From Yersinia aldovae ATCC 35236 (GTDB taxonomy: Bacteria; Pseudomonadota; Gammaproteobacteria; Enterobacterales; Enterobacteriaceae): DNA of 64,000 nt. Made by a program: the position numbers and the translations under genes. Numbering within the stretch: position 1 is the first letter of the stretch; the number at the start of each line of letters is the position of its first letter. Below, piece after piece: positions 1-9,255 of the stretch. Below the pieces are notes generated by a model. It ran no database searches and had not been told where the DNA came from. It was given only the letters and a program-made list of their open reading frames with translations. The stretch covers positions 1-64,000 of the forward strand of contig NZ_ACCB01000018.1 in the NCBI RefSeq assembly GCF_000173735.1, read 5' to 3'.

Positions 1-115
1 TGAGTTGAGTACGAGAAAACTTCTTGCGTAATAATGGGTTGCCGTGTTTTTCCTGGCAATGAATATGGAATGAATTCTTACCAAGATCGATGCCGATGAG
101 CGTAACGTTTTGCAT
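1..115 (-). CDS. IS110-family transposase, N-terminal fragment (runs off left edge)
   Basis: The minus strand from 115 encodes 38 residues before the window ends. They open with the IGIDLGKNSFHIH motif, which matches the N-terminus of DEDD-type transposases of the IS110 family and looks closest to its IS1111 branch. The first Asp of this motif is part of the catalytic DEDD set (family knowledge). A GGAGAGATC stretch just upstream of the ATG can serve as ribosome site. Only the first tenth of a normal transposase of about 340 residues is present, so intactness cannot be judged. Confidence 0.8.
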   Translation of the reverse strand, partial: MQNVTLIGIDLGKNSFHIHCQEKHGNPLLRKKFSRTQL

Positions 116-215
116 GATGATCTCTCCAAAAGAAAACCCTGTCAGCTTACCGCTCACAGGGTGGGGGTGACCATCTCATTAACCCGGTTTGAGGGCCGGG
201 CTTTAGTCACTATAG
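116..215. other. Non-coding end of the IS110-type element, with a hairpin
   Basis: This stretch lies between the transposase start and the ERIC repeat. It holds one inverted repeat, ACCCTGT at 136-142 and ACAGGGT at 156-162, which could fold into a hairpin. IS110 elements carry structured non-coding ends, so this is probably the element's 5' flank, but I cannot fix its terminus. Confidence 0.4.
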
Positions 216-345
216 AGCCGTTATACTTCAAGTTGCATCTGCGTTGGCTGCCTTGGTTCGCCCCAGTCACTTGACTTTAGCCAGCGCGTGGGGATTCTCT
301 TCGTTGCCACCTTTGTGTAACTCGAACTATTTAGGGTATAGATAA
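216..345. repeat. ERIC (IRU) intergenic repeat
   Basis: The ends are ATACTTCAAGTTGCA on the left and an imperfect complement, TAACTCGAACTATTTAGGGTA, read on the right. The centre carries CCCCAGTCACTT and GGGGATTC, the two halves of the known ERIC core palindrome. The spacing between core halves is altered, so this is a diverged but near full-length copy. It lies directly between the IS110-type element and the 3' end of the P-type ATPase gene. Confidence 0.75.
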
Positions 346-351
346 TGACTC

Positions 352-3078
352 TCAGACAGGATTCGATGCGCGTTTAAAGCGACCGATAATCCATTTCTCA
401 ATTTCTACGATAATGAAAATCGCGATAGAAACTAACAGCGTGATGCCCCAGTAATAAGCCGGTAATGGCTCGGTACCGAATGCGGTATTCATAAACGGCA
501 GATAGATGATGGCTAACTGGAGTACGACCAGTACACCAGAAACCAACCACAGTCCCTTGTTAACAAAGACTTCTTTGTTCAGTGGGAAGCGGTCCATCAC
601 ACGGCAGTTAAACATGTAAATCCACTGCGCAGTAACCAATGTTTGCATCAGCACAGTACGGATAAACTCAGTGCTATATCCGCGTGGCTCCATGTAGGCT
701 TCCAGGGCGAAAGCACTGCACGCAATCAGGGTGCCGACAAACGCGATGCGCCAGATGGCATGGCCGTCTAACACATGTTTTGATGGGTCACGCGGGTTGC
801 GGCGCATAATGCCTCTTTCTGCCGGCTCAAATGCTAAACCGAATGAAAGCGTGGTAGAGGTTGCCATGTTTATCCACAGGATTTGCAGTGGCGTTAACGG
901 AATAACCGCGCCAACCAGAATAGCGAAGATGATTAACAGCCCTTGCGCCAGGTTGGTCGGTAACACAAACAGAATGGTTTTTTCAGGTTATCGTAGACAC
1001 GACGGCCTTCTTCAACCGCGCTGGCAATGGTCGCGAAGTTATCGTCTGACAGCACCATATCGGCGGCTTCTTTTGTCACCTCAGTGCCTTTGATCCCCAT
1101 CGCGATACCGACATCGGCCTGTTTCAGCGCCGGAGCATCGTTCACGCCATCGCCGGTCATCCCGACAATTTCGCCTTTATCTTGCAATGCTTTCACCAGA
1201 CGCAGTTTATGTTCCGGGCTGGTACGGGCGAAAATATCATAACGCACTGCCGCTTGTGCCAGTTCGTTATCGTCCATATGCTCTAGCTGGCCGCCGGTAA
1301 TGGAGTCTTTACCATTACCAATTCCCAGCATGGCACCAATCGCCATCGCGGTTTCCTGATGGTCGCCGGTGATCATTTTCACGCGAATACCAGCCTGTTG
1401 GCAGGTCGCTATGGCGTCGATGGCCTCAGGACGTGGTGGGTCCATCATGCCAGCGATACCAACAAACACCATGCCCTGCTGGATATCACTGTGCTCCAAC
1501 TCACTGACAGGTTGTTCTGTTGGGCGGAAGGCTGCTGCTACCATGCGCAAGCCCTGCCTGGCGTAGCGGGCCATTTCGGCTTCCCAGTAATCACGACGGA
1601 ATGGCGCAACGCCGTTAGCTGTCAGTTCCTGTTGGCAGAAGGTGAACAACACATCCGGCGCGCCGGTCAGGAAGATGCTGTTATCCGATTGAACCTGATG
1701 GCTGGTGGCCATGTATTTATAGGCAGAATCAAAAGGAATTTTGCCGTGTTGAGTGACCTGACCCAAATCAATACCTGATTTCGCGGCCAGCACTTTCAAC
1801 GCTCCTTCAGTCGGGCCACCCGTAATGGCCCAATGACCTTGCTCGTTCTTCTGAATTTGGCTGTCATTACACAAATTCACCGCAGTGATAAATGTCTTTA
1901 ACGTGCCGTTGGTATCAAGTGAGGCTTGCTGGTCACTCCCTTCTGGATAGATGTTACCAACCGGTTCGTAGCTTTCGCCTTCTACGCGATAGCAATGGTC
2001 TGCCAGAATCACCGCTTTAACGGTCATTTCGTTCATCGTCAGTGTGCCGGTTTTATCGGAGCAGACAACCGTCATGGCACCTAAGGTTTCTACCGTTGGC
2101 AGTTTGCGGATAATCGCGCGGTTGCGCGCCATCGCTTGCACACCCAGGGAGAGGATGATCGAAATAATAGCCGGTAAGCCTTCTGGCACCGAGGCTACCG
2201 CCAGGCTTATCAAGGCCAGCAACAGCTCATTAACCGGCAGGTCGCGCAGGATAAACGCAAAGACAAACAAGAAGGCCATCATCACCAGAATCAGGATGAA
2301 AATCGCTTTACCCAAGCGGTCCATCTGTTGCAACAGCGGGGTACGCGTCGATTCAACCTCTGACATCATCTGGTTGATATGCCCCAGTTCGGTATCACCG
2401 CCACTGGCAATCACCAAGCCTTTTGCGGTACCGGCACTGATGGTCGTTCCTGAGAACAGCAAGTTTTTGCGATCGCCAATCACCGACTCGTTCTCAATCA
2501 CGCCGATTTGCTTCTCAACCACCGTGGACTCGCCGGTCAGGATAGCCTCTTCAATCTGAAGATTGTGCGCTTCCAATAACCGCAGGTCTGCTGGGATCTT
2601 ATCGCCGGGCTTTAATGTGACGATATCTCCTGGCACCAAATTCTGTGCTTCTATGGTTTGCGCACTGCCGTCACGGATGACCACTGCTTTACTGGACAGC
2701 ATATTCTGGATGCTTTTCAGCGACTTTTCGGCTTTATTTTCCTGAACATACCCAATTAATGCATTAATAACCGCAACACACAGGATGATGATGGTATCAA
2801 CCGCGTGGCCCATCAGCCCTTTAACCAAGGCTGCCGCCAGCAGGATATAAATCAGAACATCATTAAAATGGGCTAAGAATTGCAGCAGTGGATGCTTTAC
2901 TTTTTTTGGCGGGTAGGGCGTTCGGCCCGTATTGTTTAAGGCGCTCTTTTGCCTCTTGTTGGCTTAATCCTTCTTCGCTGCTATTCAAATGCTGCAAAGA
3001 TTCTTCCGCTGTAAGTTGATACCAGGCCTTACCCTCTGGGGGCGGGGAGGCAGATTTATGGTCTGATGAGTTTTGCAT
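352..3078 (-). pseudogene. P-type cation (Ca2+/Mn2+-like) transporting ATPase, two frameshifts
   Basis: Three minus-strand pieces (2863-3078, 933-2828, 352-966) join into one protein of about 908 residues. In order they give the N-terminal cation-ATPase domain, the first membrane pairs with a VPEGLPA ion-site motif, the DKTGTLT phosphorylation motif, the nucleotide domain, TGDGVNDAP, and the C-terminal membrane segments. This is the P2A layout (PacL/SERCA/SPCA-like), expected to use ATP to move divalent cations across the inner membrane; the substrate is an inference. The first frameshift lies at a run of seven T (2901-2907; six restore the frame) and the second at a run of six T (978-983; seven restore it). 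The two cancel, so all downstream residues remain conserved. It is either a recent pseudogene or an intact gene with two homopolymer errors. Confidence 0.85.
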
Positions 3079-3638
3079 TGAAAGAGCCTTCTTAAAAATT
3101 AATAAATCTAAAATCTATCTATCCGTTTCATTGGTCGGTACGGCGCAGAGAAAATACATTTCTTCATTTTCTAGCGTGAAAAAACTCAGTGAAAAGTGTT
3201 TTCCTTAATTATTTGATTTTTATAAAAAAGCAAAGAAATATTTTGAAGGATATATTTACAACAACATAGTTATATTAAGCAAGGATAGTAGGTTTTTATC
3301 AAAAGAGTGCCTTGATCTGAGATAATAAAATAGAAACATTTGGCAACATATTATGGGTAACCTTGTGAATAGTAAGTAGTTACAGAGCGAACTATTCTAT
3401 AGGTAATCTTATGGGAAAGGACGAGTCGGCCGGACCGTTTGCGTGATAACACCGAATGATTAGATCTCCGCTCCTATTACCCAATGTAATTGCTGGCTAT
3501 CAGGTGAAACTCTTCGTTAGTATGTTCTGCTGCCGGAACTAATGGGGCGTATGCTAATCAGAGGTTGCGGTAAGCAACATACTGACGGTGCAATTAAGTA
3601 AAGTGCAGTAGCCAACAACCAGTGAGGAAACAGTAAGT
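3079..3638. other. Divergent intergenic region, ATPase to slt
   Basis: About 560 bases without a supportable gene. The left half, next to the ATPase start, is A/T-rich; the right half leads into slt and ends in a GAGGAAAC ribosome site. It should contain both divergent promoters, but I see no convincing operator. Confidence 0.4.
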
Positions 3639-5558
3639 ATGGACAAGTGGCGATATCTGGCGATTGGCGTGTGTTTGGTGACGACTTCAGGGGGGGCATT
3701 CGCTGACTCCATTGATGCCCAACGGCAACGCTATCAGCAAGTTAAACAGGCGTGGGACAGTAATCAAATGGATACTGTGATGCAACTGATGCCGACGTTG
3801 CGTGATTATCCCCTGTACCCTTATCTGGAATATCGTCAGCTGACGCAAGACCTGAGTCAGGTAAGCGCGGCCCAAGTGAATGATTTTATGAGCCGCAACC
3901 CCACTTTGCCGCCAGCACGTTCACTGCCATCCCGTTTTGTTAATGAACTGGCCCGCCGTGAAGATTGGCGCGGATTGCTCACATTCAGCCCGCAGGCACC
4001 AAAACCGGTGGCCGCGCGGTGTAATTATTACTATGCCAAATGGGCTACTGGCGAACAGCAAGTGGCTTGGGATGGTGCCAGCGAGATCTGGCTGAACGGT
4101 CAGGCATTACCGGGCAGTTGCGATAAATTATTCAGTGTCTGGCAGCAAGCCGGGCATCAGACGCCACTGTTAACATTGGCACGCATGAAGCTCGCGCTGA
4201 AAGAGGGCAATGCCAGTCTGGTGAGTTATTTACTCAAACAACTGCCAGCGGATTACCAAACGATGGGAACGGCACTGGCGAAATTGCAAAGTGATCCAAC
4301 CAGCGTTGAGAGCTTTGCCCGTACCGTTGGGCCGACTGACTTCACCCGTTCCGCAACCACCATTGCTTTTACCCGTTTAGCGCGGCAGGACGTAGAAAAC
4401 GCGCGGGCAATGATCCCCACATTGGCGCGGCTGCAAAAAATGAGTGACAGCGAGAAGCTTGAGCTGGAAGAAACGGTCGCCTGGCGTTTGATGGGCAATG
4501 ATGCGACTTATGACCAAGCTAAGTGGCGCGATCAAGTGACTTTACGTAGCCATTCTACTTCATTGCTGGAGCGCCGTATCCGCATGTCGCTGGGAACGGG
4601 TGACCGCCAAGGGTTAGCGGCGTGGTTGGCGCGTTTGCCCGCAGAGGCACAAAGTAAAGATGAGTGGCGCTACTGGCGTGCTTCTTTATTATTAGATCAA
4701 GGTAAGAAAGCCGAGGGCGAAGCCATTCTGCGCAGCCTGATGCAAGAGCGTGGCTTCTATCCGATGGTCGCCGCGCAAAAACTGGGTGTGCCGTACCCGA
4801 TTAATGTTGAAGTCGCGACTAAACCGGATGCTTCGCTGGCGCAGCGCCCTGAAATTGCCCGAGTACGTGAGTTGATGTACTGGAATATGGATAATCTGGC
4901 GCGCAACGAGTGGAGTTATCTGGTGGCAAGCCGTAGCAAGCCTGAGCAGGAAGCACTGGCACGTTACGCCTTTAATCAGAAGTGGGCGGATCTCAGTGTT
5001 CAGGCAACCATTGTCGCTAAACTGTGGGATCATCTGGAAGAGCGCTTCCCGCTGGCCTGGCCGAAAGAGTTCCATCAGGCGACCGAAGGTAAGGGGATCA
5101 CACCAAGCTATGCGATGGCGATTGCCCGTCAGGAAAGCGCCTGGAACCCCAAAGCACAGTCACCGGTTGGGGCGGCAGGGTTAATGCAAGTGATGCCACG
5201 CACCGCTGAACATACGGTAAAACTCAATAATATCGGTGGTTATGTCAATAGCAGCCAGTTACTTGATCCGGTAACCAACATACAGATTGGCACCAGTTAT
5301 CTGGAAGAGGTTTATCAGCAGTTTGGCCGTAACCGCATCTTATCCAGTGCCGCCTACAATGCAGGCCCATCACGGGTTAATACTTGGTTGGGAAATAGCG
5401 GCGGGCAGGTGGATGCCGTAGCTTTTATCGAAAGTATCCCGTTCTCTGAAACCCGTGGCTATGTGAAAAACGTACTGGCTTACGATGCTTTTTATCGGCA
5501 CTTTATGAATCGCCCAGCGAAGGTGCTGAGTGATGCTGAATGGCAAAGGCGCTACTGA
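3639..5558 (+). CDS. slt: Soluble lytic murein transglycosylase (Slt70)
   Basis: This periplasmic enzyme cleaves the MurNAc-GlcNAc bond of peptidoglycan and leaves 1,6-anhydro-muropeptides. The 639-residue product has a signal peptide (about residues 1-22, ending GGAFA), a long alpha-superhelical U/L region rich in paired helices, and a C-terminal SLT lysozyme-like domain from about residue 480. The catalytic Glu is Glu499 in ARQESAWNPKAQSP, followed by GAAGLMQVMP and AAYNAGPSR, all hallmark motifs of family 1 transglycosylases. Length and order match E. coli Slt70. The start at 3639 is preceded by GAGGAAAC and gives a proper signal peptide. As in E. coli, trpR follows on the same strand, but here tandem repeats lie between them. 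Confidence 0.97.
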   Translation: MDKWRYLAIGVCLVTTSGGAFADSIDAQRQRYQQVKQAWDSNQMDTVMQLMPTLRDYPLYPYLEYRQLTQDLSQVSAAQVNDFMSRNPTLPPARSLPSRFVNELARREDWRGLLTFSPQAPKPVAARCNYYYAKWATGEQQVAWDGASEIWLNGQALPGSCDKLFSVWQQAGHQTPLLTLARMKLALKEGNASLVSYLLKQLPADYQTMGTALAKLQSDPTSVESFARTVGPTDFTRSATTIAFTRLARQDVENARAMIPTLARLQKMSDSEKLELEETVAWRLMGNDATYDQAKWRDQVTLRSHSTSLLERRIRMSLGTGDRQGLAAWLARLPAEAQSKDEWRYWRASLLLDQGKKAEGEAILRSLMQERGFYPMVAAQKLGVPYPINVEVATKPDASLAQRPEIARVRELMYWNMDNLARNEWSYLVASRSKPEQEALARYAFNQKWADLSVQATIVAKLWDHLEERFPLAWPKEFHQATEGKGITPSYAMAIARQESAWNPKAQSPVGAAGLMQVMPRTAEHTVKLNNIGGYVNSSQLLDPVTNIQIGTSYLEEVYQQFGRNRILSSAAYNAGPSRVNTWLGNSGGQVDAVAFIESIPFSETRGYVKNVLAYDAFYRHFMNRPAKVLSDAEWQRRY

Positions 5559-5560
5559 TT

Positions 5561-5868
5561 CCCTGCGGCCTTGACGCCGCGGCGTTGTTAGCGGCGCTCT
5601 CGCACCCGAATCACTTACTTGTGTAAGTTCATCGGGATTTGCTCGCTTGCTGCCTTGCCGCAACGCCAATGACTTTGGGTAAACCCTGCGGCCTTGACGC
5701 CGCGGCGGTGTTAGCGGCGCTCTCGCACCCGAATCACTTACTTGTGTAAGCTCATCGGGATTTGCTCGCTTGCTGCCTTGCCGCAACGCCAATGACTTTG
5801 AGGATATGCCTTCGTCCTTGACGTTGCCGGCTGTTGGCTGGTAGCTCGCAAACGCCAACTCTTTTGGG
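5561..5868. repeat. Tandem ERIC-like repeat array (two full units and one truncated)
   Basis: Unit 1 (5561-5679) and unit 2 (5684-5802) are nearly identical over 119 bases with a period of 123. Each contains TCACTTACTTGTGTAAG and ATCGGGATTTGCTCGCTTGC, matching one half of the ERIC core and its flank. A third, internally deleted unit (about 5813-5868) keeps only the CCTTGACG start and the AACGCCAACTC end. The array sits between slt and the trpR promoter. Confidence 0.8.
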
Positions 5869-5894
5869 AATATCTGGCATTATGGTATGCTCTC

Positions 5895-5912
5895 GTACTA
5901 GTTAAATAGTAC
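5895..5912. promoter_or_regulatory. TrpR operator at the trpR promoter
   Basis: The 18-base near-palindrome GTACTAGTTAAATAGTAC closely matches the trp operator consensus around ACTAGTTAACTAGT. It overlaps the start-proximal promoter region, with TATGGT/TATGCT just upstream and the trpR ATG 12 bases downstream. This indicates autorepression of trpR by tryptophan-bound TrpR. Confidence 0.85.
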
Positions 5913-5923
5913 CTTGGGTATAT

Positions 5924-6325
5924 ATGATGACAAAACGACGACTGACCGATGATCTGCCGGCTGACGAAAAAAATATATCGGGTATCCCTAACCCGGTTGA
6001 TCCTTCTCTTGCGCCAGATCCGGCGTTATCCGCTGAAGACAACCAGCATTGGTTGAGCTTCATTGCGCTACTGCAAAATGCCATTGCGCAAGATCTTCAT
6101 TTACCGTTGCTGCAATTGATGTTGACGCCTGATGAACGCACTGCACTGGGGACACGGGTGCGAATTATTGAGGAGTTAATGCGCGGGGAGTTGAGCCAGC
6201 GTGAACTGAAAAACCAGTTAGGCGCAGGGATTGCAACTATCACTCGTGGCTCTAACAGTTTGAAGACGGCCCCACCGCAGCTGAAAAACTGGCTCGAGGC
6301 CCAACTATTGGCAGATAAAAAATAA
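5924..6325 (+). CDS. trpR: Trp operon repressor
   Basis: TrpR is a dimeric all-helical repressor that binds operators of trp, aroH and its own gene when loaded with L-tryptophan. The 133-residue product carries the conserved core ([19 protein letters not shown]) and the helix-turn-helix [20 protein letters not shown]. It is about 25 residues longer at the N-terminus than the E. coli protein. Two consecutive ATG codons open the frame (5924, 5927); no strong ribosome site is visible, and a start further in cannot be excluded. The operator 12 bases upstream supports autoregulation. Its 3' end is followed closely by the converging yjjX. Confidence 0.95.
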   Translation: MMTKRRLTDDLPADEKNISGIPNPVDPSLAPDPALSAEDNQHWLSFIALLQNAIAQDLHLPLLQLMLTPDERTALGTRVRIIEELMRGELSQRELKNQLGAGIATITRGSNSLKTAPPQLKNWLEAQLLADKK

Positions 6326-6330
6326 CCGGC

Positions 6331-6362
6331 TACCTTCCTGCACGTTGAAATCTATAGGGTAT
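6331..6362. repeat. ERIC terminal fragment overlapping the yjjX stop
   Basis: The sequence ACCTTCCTGCACGTTGAAAT followed by CTATAGGGTAT equals one end of the Yersinia-type ERIC element; the same end in opposite orientation is seen at 26128. No core or second end is present, so this is a solo end. It provides the last codons and stop of yjjX. Confidence 0.6.
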
Positions 6363-6891
6363 TGCTTGCGTGGCGGTGTTGGTAGATCTCATTGTGAAAT
6401 GGCACTAGCGCCAACAGTAACGCTTGGTGGTAAACACGGGTGCGGGTTAATTTACCGTCGGTAAAGATGCCGATGGCACCGCCTTTCTGTTTTACATTTT
6501 CAATACCGGTTAAAACTGCCATTTCGTCGCCCAGCTCACGGCCTTGGTGAATCCCTTGCAATATAATGTCAGGCAGCATCAAGCTGGCAGAACGAGACTC
6601 ACCTCGGTTCTGCAAGTGTTCAATTACTATCCATGCAAAGGTCATATTATCTTCAATGCCGGCTTCAATCCCAACCCAAAAATCTGCCTCAGGGCGAACC
6701 TGACGTGCATTGGCAACCCGCTGGCGGGCACCGGTGCGAGTTTCAGTACTGCCGAGGGGTTGCAGAGGAACGCCGCTGTCGACATTGACACCTTCAATGC
6801 GATATTGACCCACGCCATAAACGTCGTCAAACGCGAGGCCAATAGCCTGAATCTTTGCAGGGTTGGTAGTTGCGGCAACAACATGGTACAT
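6352..6891 (-). CDS. yjjX: Non-canonical purine NTPase (ITP/XTP phosphatase)
   Basis: YjjX hydrolyses ITP and XTP, keeping deaminated purines out of RNA and DNA. The 179-residue product begins [16 protein letters not shown], the usual NTPase entrance motif, followed by [11 protein letters not shown] and a central [12 protein letters not shown] segment conserved in this family. The length fits the family (about 170-180). It converges with trpR and is divergent from gpmB. Its last codons and TAG stop lie in an ERIC end fragment, so the natural C-terminus may have been replaced here. Confidence 0.93.
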   Translation of the reverse strand: MYHVVAATTNPAKIQAIGLAFDDVYGVGQYRIEGVNVDSGVPLQPLGSTETRTGARQRVANARQVRPEADFWVGIEAGIEDNMTFAWIVIEHLQNRGESRSASLMLPDIILQGIHQGRELGDEMAVLTGIENVKQKGGAIGIFTDGKLTRTRVYHQALLLALVPFHNEIYQHRHASNTL

Positions 6892-6967
6892 AATGAGTCT
6901 CGCTACTCTTAATAATCTATTGAAATAGGCTTTGGGTTTATTTCACGCAGTATAACGGAAAAATGAC

Positions 6968-7615
6968 ATGTTACAGGTATATCTCGTGCGCCACGGCGAA
7001 ACCGTCTGGAACGCAGCACGCCGCATTCAGGGCCAATCAGACAGCCCTCTGACTGATATCGGTATACGTCAGGCTCAGTTGGTCGCGCAACGGGTTCGTA
7101 GCCAGGGTATCACCCATATTATTAGCAGCGACCTTGGGCGCACACAGCAGACGGCGAAAATCATTGCTGATGCCTGTGGGCTAACCATGCAGACAGACTC
7201 GCGCCTGCGTGAGCTGAATATGGGGGTGCTGGAAACGCGTCCGATTGAAAGCTTAACGTCAGAAGAAGAGCAATGGCGCAAGCAGATGGTCAATGGCACT
7301 GAAGGCGGGCGTATCCCGGAAGGTGAGTCGATGACCGAGCTGGGGGGGCGGATGCACGCGGCGCTGAATAGCTGCCTGGCGTTACCCGCCGGAAGTAAGC
7401 CATTGCTGGTGAGTCATGGTATGGCGTTGGGATGTCTGCTGAGTACCCTGCTTGGGTTACCCGCTCATGCTGAACGGCGTCTACGTTTGCGCAACTGCTC
7501 GCTGTCGCGGGTGGATTATCAGGAAAGCCCGTGGTTGGCCTCTGGCTGGGTGATTGAAAGTGCTGGCGATACCGCCCATTTGGATATGCCAGCACTTGAT
7601 GAGTTACAGCGCTAA
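6968..7615 (+). CDS. gpmB: Phosphoglycerate mutase-like phosphatase GpmB
   Basis: This 215-residue protein belongs to the histidine phosphatase superfamily. The RHGE motif at residues 8-11 places the phospho-accepting His at position 9, and a second conserved His follows in LLVSHGMALG near residue 150. GpmB homologues are annotated as cofactor-dependent phosphoglycerate mutases, but in E. coli they act mainly as a phosphatase of uncertain substrate. The gene converges with rob, the two stops overlapping by four bases, exactly as in E. coli. Confidence 0.95.
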   Translation: MLQVYLVRHGETVWNAARRIQGQSDSPLTDIGIRQAQLVAQRVRSQGITHIISSDLGRTQQTAKIIADACGLTMQTDSRLRELNMGVLETRPIESLTSEEEQWRKQMVNGTEGGRIPEGESMTELGGRMHAALNSCLALPAGSKPLLVSHGMALGCLLSTLLGLPAHAERRLRLRNCSLSRVDYQESPWLASGWVIESAGDTAHLDMPALDELQR

Positions 7616-8478
7616 CGCCGAACAGGAATAAGATACTCACATTTGAACAGGGTCGGAGGCCGTTCGACAGGCTTCCCCTGTGGGTAGAAACGTTCGATAT
7701 CATAGCCACGTCGGCGAGTTAGCCCTAACTGCGGCAGGCAGGTGCCATACAGTGTCAGGATGAAGTTCTGTAGCCCTTCCAACGGTCCATCGTAGGTGAA
7801 CTGCACATACTCGCCACCCTGTAAGATGACCGGTTGACCTTCCTGCACATTGCATGGAACATGCTGAGGCTCAATCGCTGTAGTGTAGAAAATCTCTTGC
7901 TCATCATCTTTCTCCTGATTGGGGCGTGAGTGATGTAAGCCGTAGAGTACGGGGGGCAAGTGATCGACATCACCGAGATATTGCTGCCAAAAATGTAGTC
8001 GAAATTCAGCACGATAGGTTGAAATTTGCTCAAGAGTACACGAATAGCTTTGAGTTATACCTATCAGATGCTGTTCAGGCAACGTCACAAATTCAGGTTG
8101 AGGTAAGGTATAAGCCCCCAACCGGATAGGTGGACAGATCCCCGCCGAATGCCAATCTTCAGCCCGACGATACAGTGCGGGCGTTTGCACAAACTGCTTT
8201 TTAAAAGCACGGGTAAAAGTTTGCTGTGAATCAAAACGATATTGCAGGGCAATATCGAGAATAGGGCGGCTGGTTAAACGTAACGCTACGGCGGCTTTTG
8301 ATAACCTTCTGGCACGGATATAAGCACCGATAGCATTCCCGGTGACTTCCTTGAACATACGTTGCAAATGCCATTTCGAATAGCCTGCTTTCGCAGCAAC
8401 ATTGTCCAGTGCCAAAGGCTGGTCTAAGTGACTTTCTAGCCAGCTAAGCAAATCACGAATGATACTGGCTTGATCCAT
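7612..8478 (-). CDS. rob: Right-origin-binding AraC-family regulator Rob
   Basis: Rob is an AraC/XylS-type activator of the mar/sox/rob regulon (efflux, solvent and antibiotic tolerance, superoxide response). The 288-residue product has an N-terminal pair of helix-turn-helix motifs (residues 1-105; AGYSKWHLQRMFKEVTG and SQQTFTRAFKKQF) and a C-terminal GyrI-like ligand domain with the YVQFTYDGPLEGLQNF stretch. That order, DNA-binding first and effector second, is diagnostic of Rob rather than MarA or SoxS. A GAGGAAG-like ribosome site precedes the ATG. Confidence 0.96.
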   Translation of the reverse strand: MDQASIIRDLLSWLESHLDQPLALDNVAAKAGYSKWHLQRMFKEVTGNAIGAYIRARRLSKAAVALRLTSRPILDIALQYRFDSQQTFTRAFKKQFVQTPALYRRAEDWHSAGICPPIRLGAYTLPQPEFVTLPEQHLIGITQSYSCTLEQISTYRAEFRLHFWQQYLGDVDHLPPVLYGLHHSRPNQEKDDEQEIFYTTAIEPQHVPCNVQEGQPVILQGGEYVQFTYDGPLEGLQNFILTLYGTCLPQLGLTRRRGYDIERFYPQGKPVERPPTLFKCEYLIPVRR

Positions 8479-8703
8479 AGATCTTCCTCGTAAAACGACC
8501 TAAATTTAGGGTATTAGTCATATGAAAAGAATAGCTCCGGCGCATAGTAGCAACTTTTTTTGCTCCCGACTGCTTAAGAATTTAGTGGTGCAGTGCGTTA
8601 AAAATAAGCCTAAGATTTATAAAAAGGCTTTTTAACAAATATTTTATTATTAGTACAAATAGTTAATGTTGAATCAGATTATTCAATGGAATGGAGTAAG
8701 TGT

Positions 8704-9174
8704 ATGAAAAAAAGTTGGATATTCCTTGGTTGCTTGCTTTCTTTTGGGGCAATAACTGCCCATGCAGAGGAAATTGGCTCGGTAGATACCGTTTTTAAAC
8801 TGCTAGGGCCTGATCATAAAATCGTGGTTGAAGCCTTCGATGACCCTGATGTTAAAAATGTAACTTGTTATATCAGCCGGGCTAAAACCGGGGGTATCAA
8901 AGGTGGTCTGGGGTTGGCGGAAGATACATCTGATGCTGCAATCTCTTGCCAGCAGGTCGGGCCGATTGAGTTAAATGACAAAATTAAGAATAAAAAATCT
9001 GACGGTACGGTGGTTTTCCAGAAGCGCACATCGTTGGTCTTCAAAAAGCTACAAGTGGTGCGTTTCTACGATCAGAAACGTAATACGTTGATCTACCTTA
9101 CCTATTCAGACCGTGTGGTTGACGGCTCGCCAAAAAATGCGATCAGTGCTGTACCCATTATGCCGTGGCAATAA
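8704..9174 (+). CDS. creA: Periplasmic CreA family protein
   Basis: CreA is a small exported protein of unknown biochemical role. I chose the ATG at 8704 rather than 8686 because GGAGTAAG lies just before it and the resulting 156 residues match the family length. The signal peptide ends at AHA (about residue 21), and the mature part carries the hallmark [19 protein letters not shown] and [20 protein letters not shown] stretches. In E. coli creA heads creABCD; here no creB, creC or creD follows, and a terminator and arcA come next. Confidence 0.94.
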   Translation: MKKSWIFLGCLLSFGAITAHAEEIGSVDTVFKLLGPDHKIVVEAFDDPDVKNVTCYISRAKTGGIKGGLGLAEDTSDAAISCQQVGPIELNDKIKNKKSDGTVVFQKRTSLVFKKLQVVRFYDQKRNTLIYLTYSDRVVDGSPKNAISAVPIMPWQ

Positions 9175-9205
9175 CATTATTTGGCTGAGAATGGGCAATA
9201 AAAAA

Positions 9206-9230
9206 GCCAGCATTTGCGTGCTGGCCTTTT
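9206..9230. terminator. Bidirectional terminator between creA and arcA
   Basis: The inverted repeat GCCAGCA/TGCTGGC (9206-9212 and 9219-9225) is followed by TTTT and preceded by AAAAAA, so it can end both creA and the converging arcA. Confidence 0.8.
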
Positions 9231-9255
9231 ATTGTCGATGTGTCAGTTCAGCGGC

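Noticed and set aside
2863..2910. Programmed frameshift in the ATPase gene at the A-rich site
   Set aside because: The phase needed is +1, not the -1 expected for an A-AAA-AAG slippery heptamer, and a second opposite shift would also be needed downstream. A tract indel is simpler.
5370..5858. 162-residue minus-strand ORF with internal repeats (GSKRANPDELTQVSDSGARA twice)
   Set aside because: It is the antisense reading of the tandem ERIC-like array and the end of slt. The protein repeat is only the DNA repeat; there is no ribosome site.
5561..5868. Possible CRISPR array
   Set aside because: The repeat unit is 119 bases with no spacers and matches ERIC sequence. No short regularly spaced repeats occur anywhere in the window.
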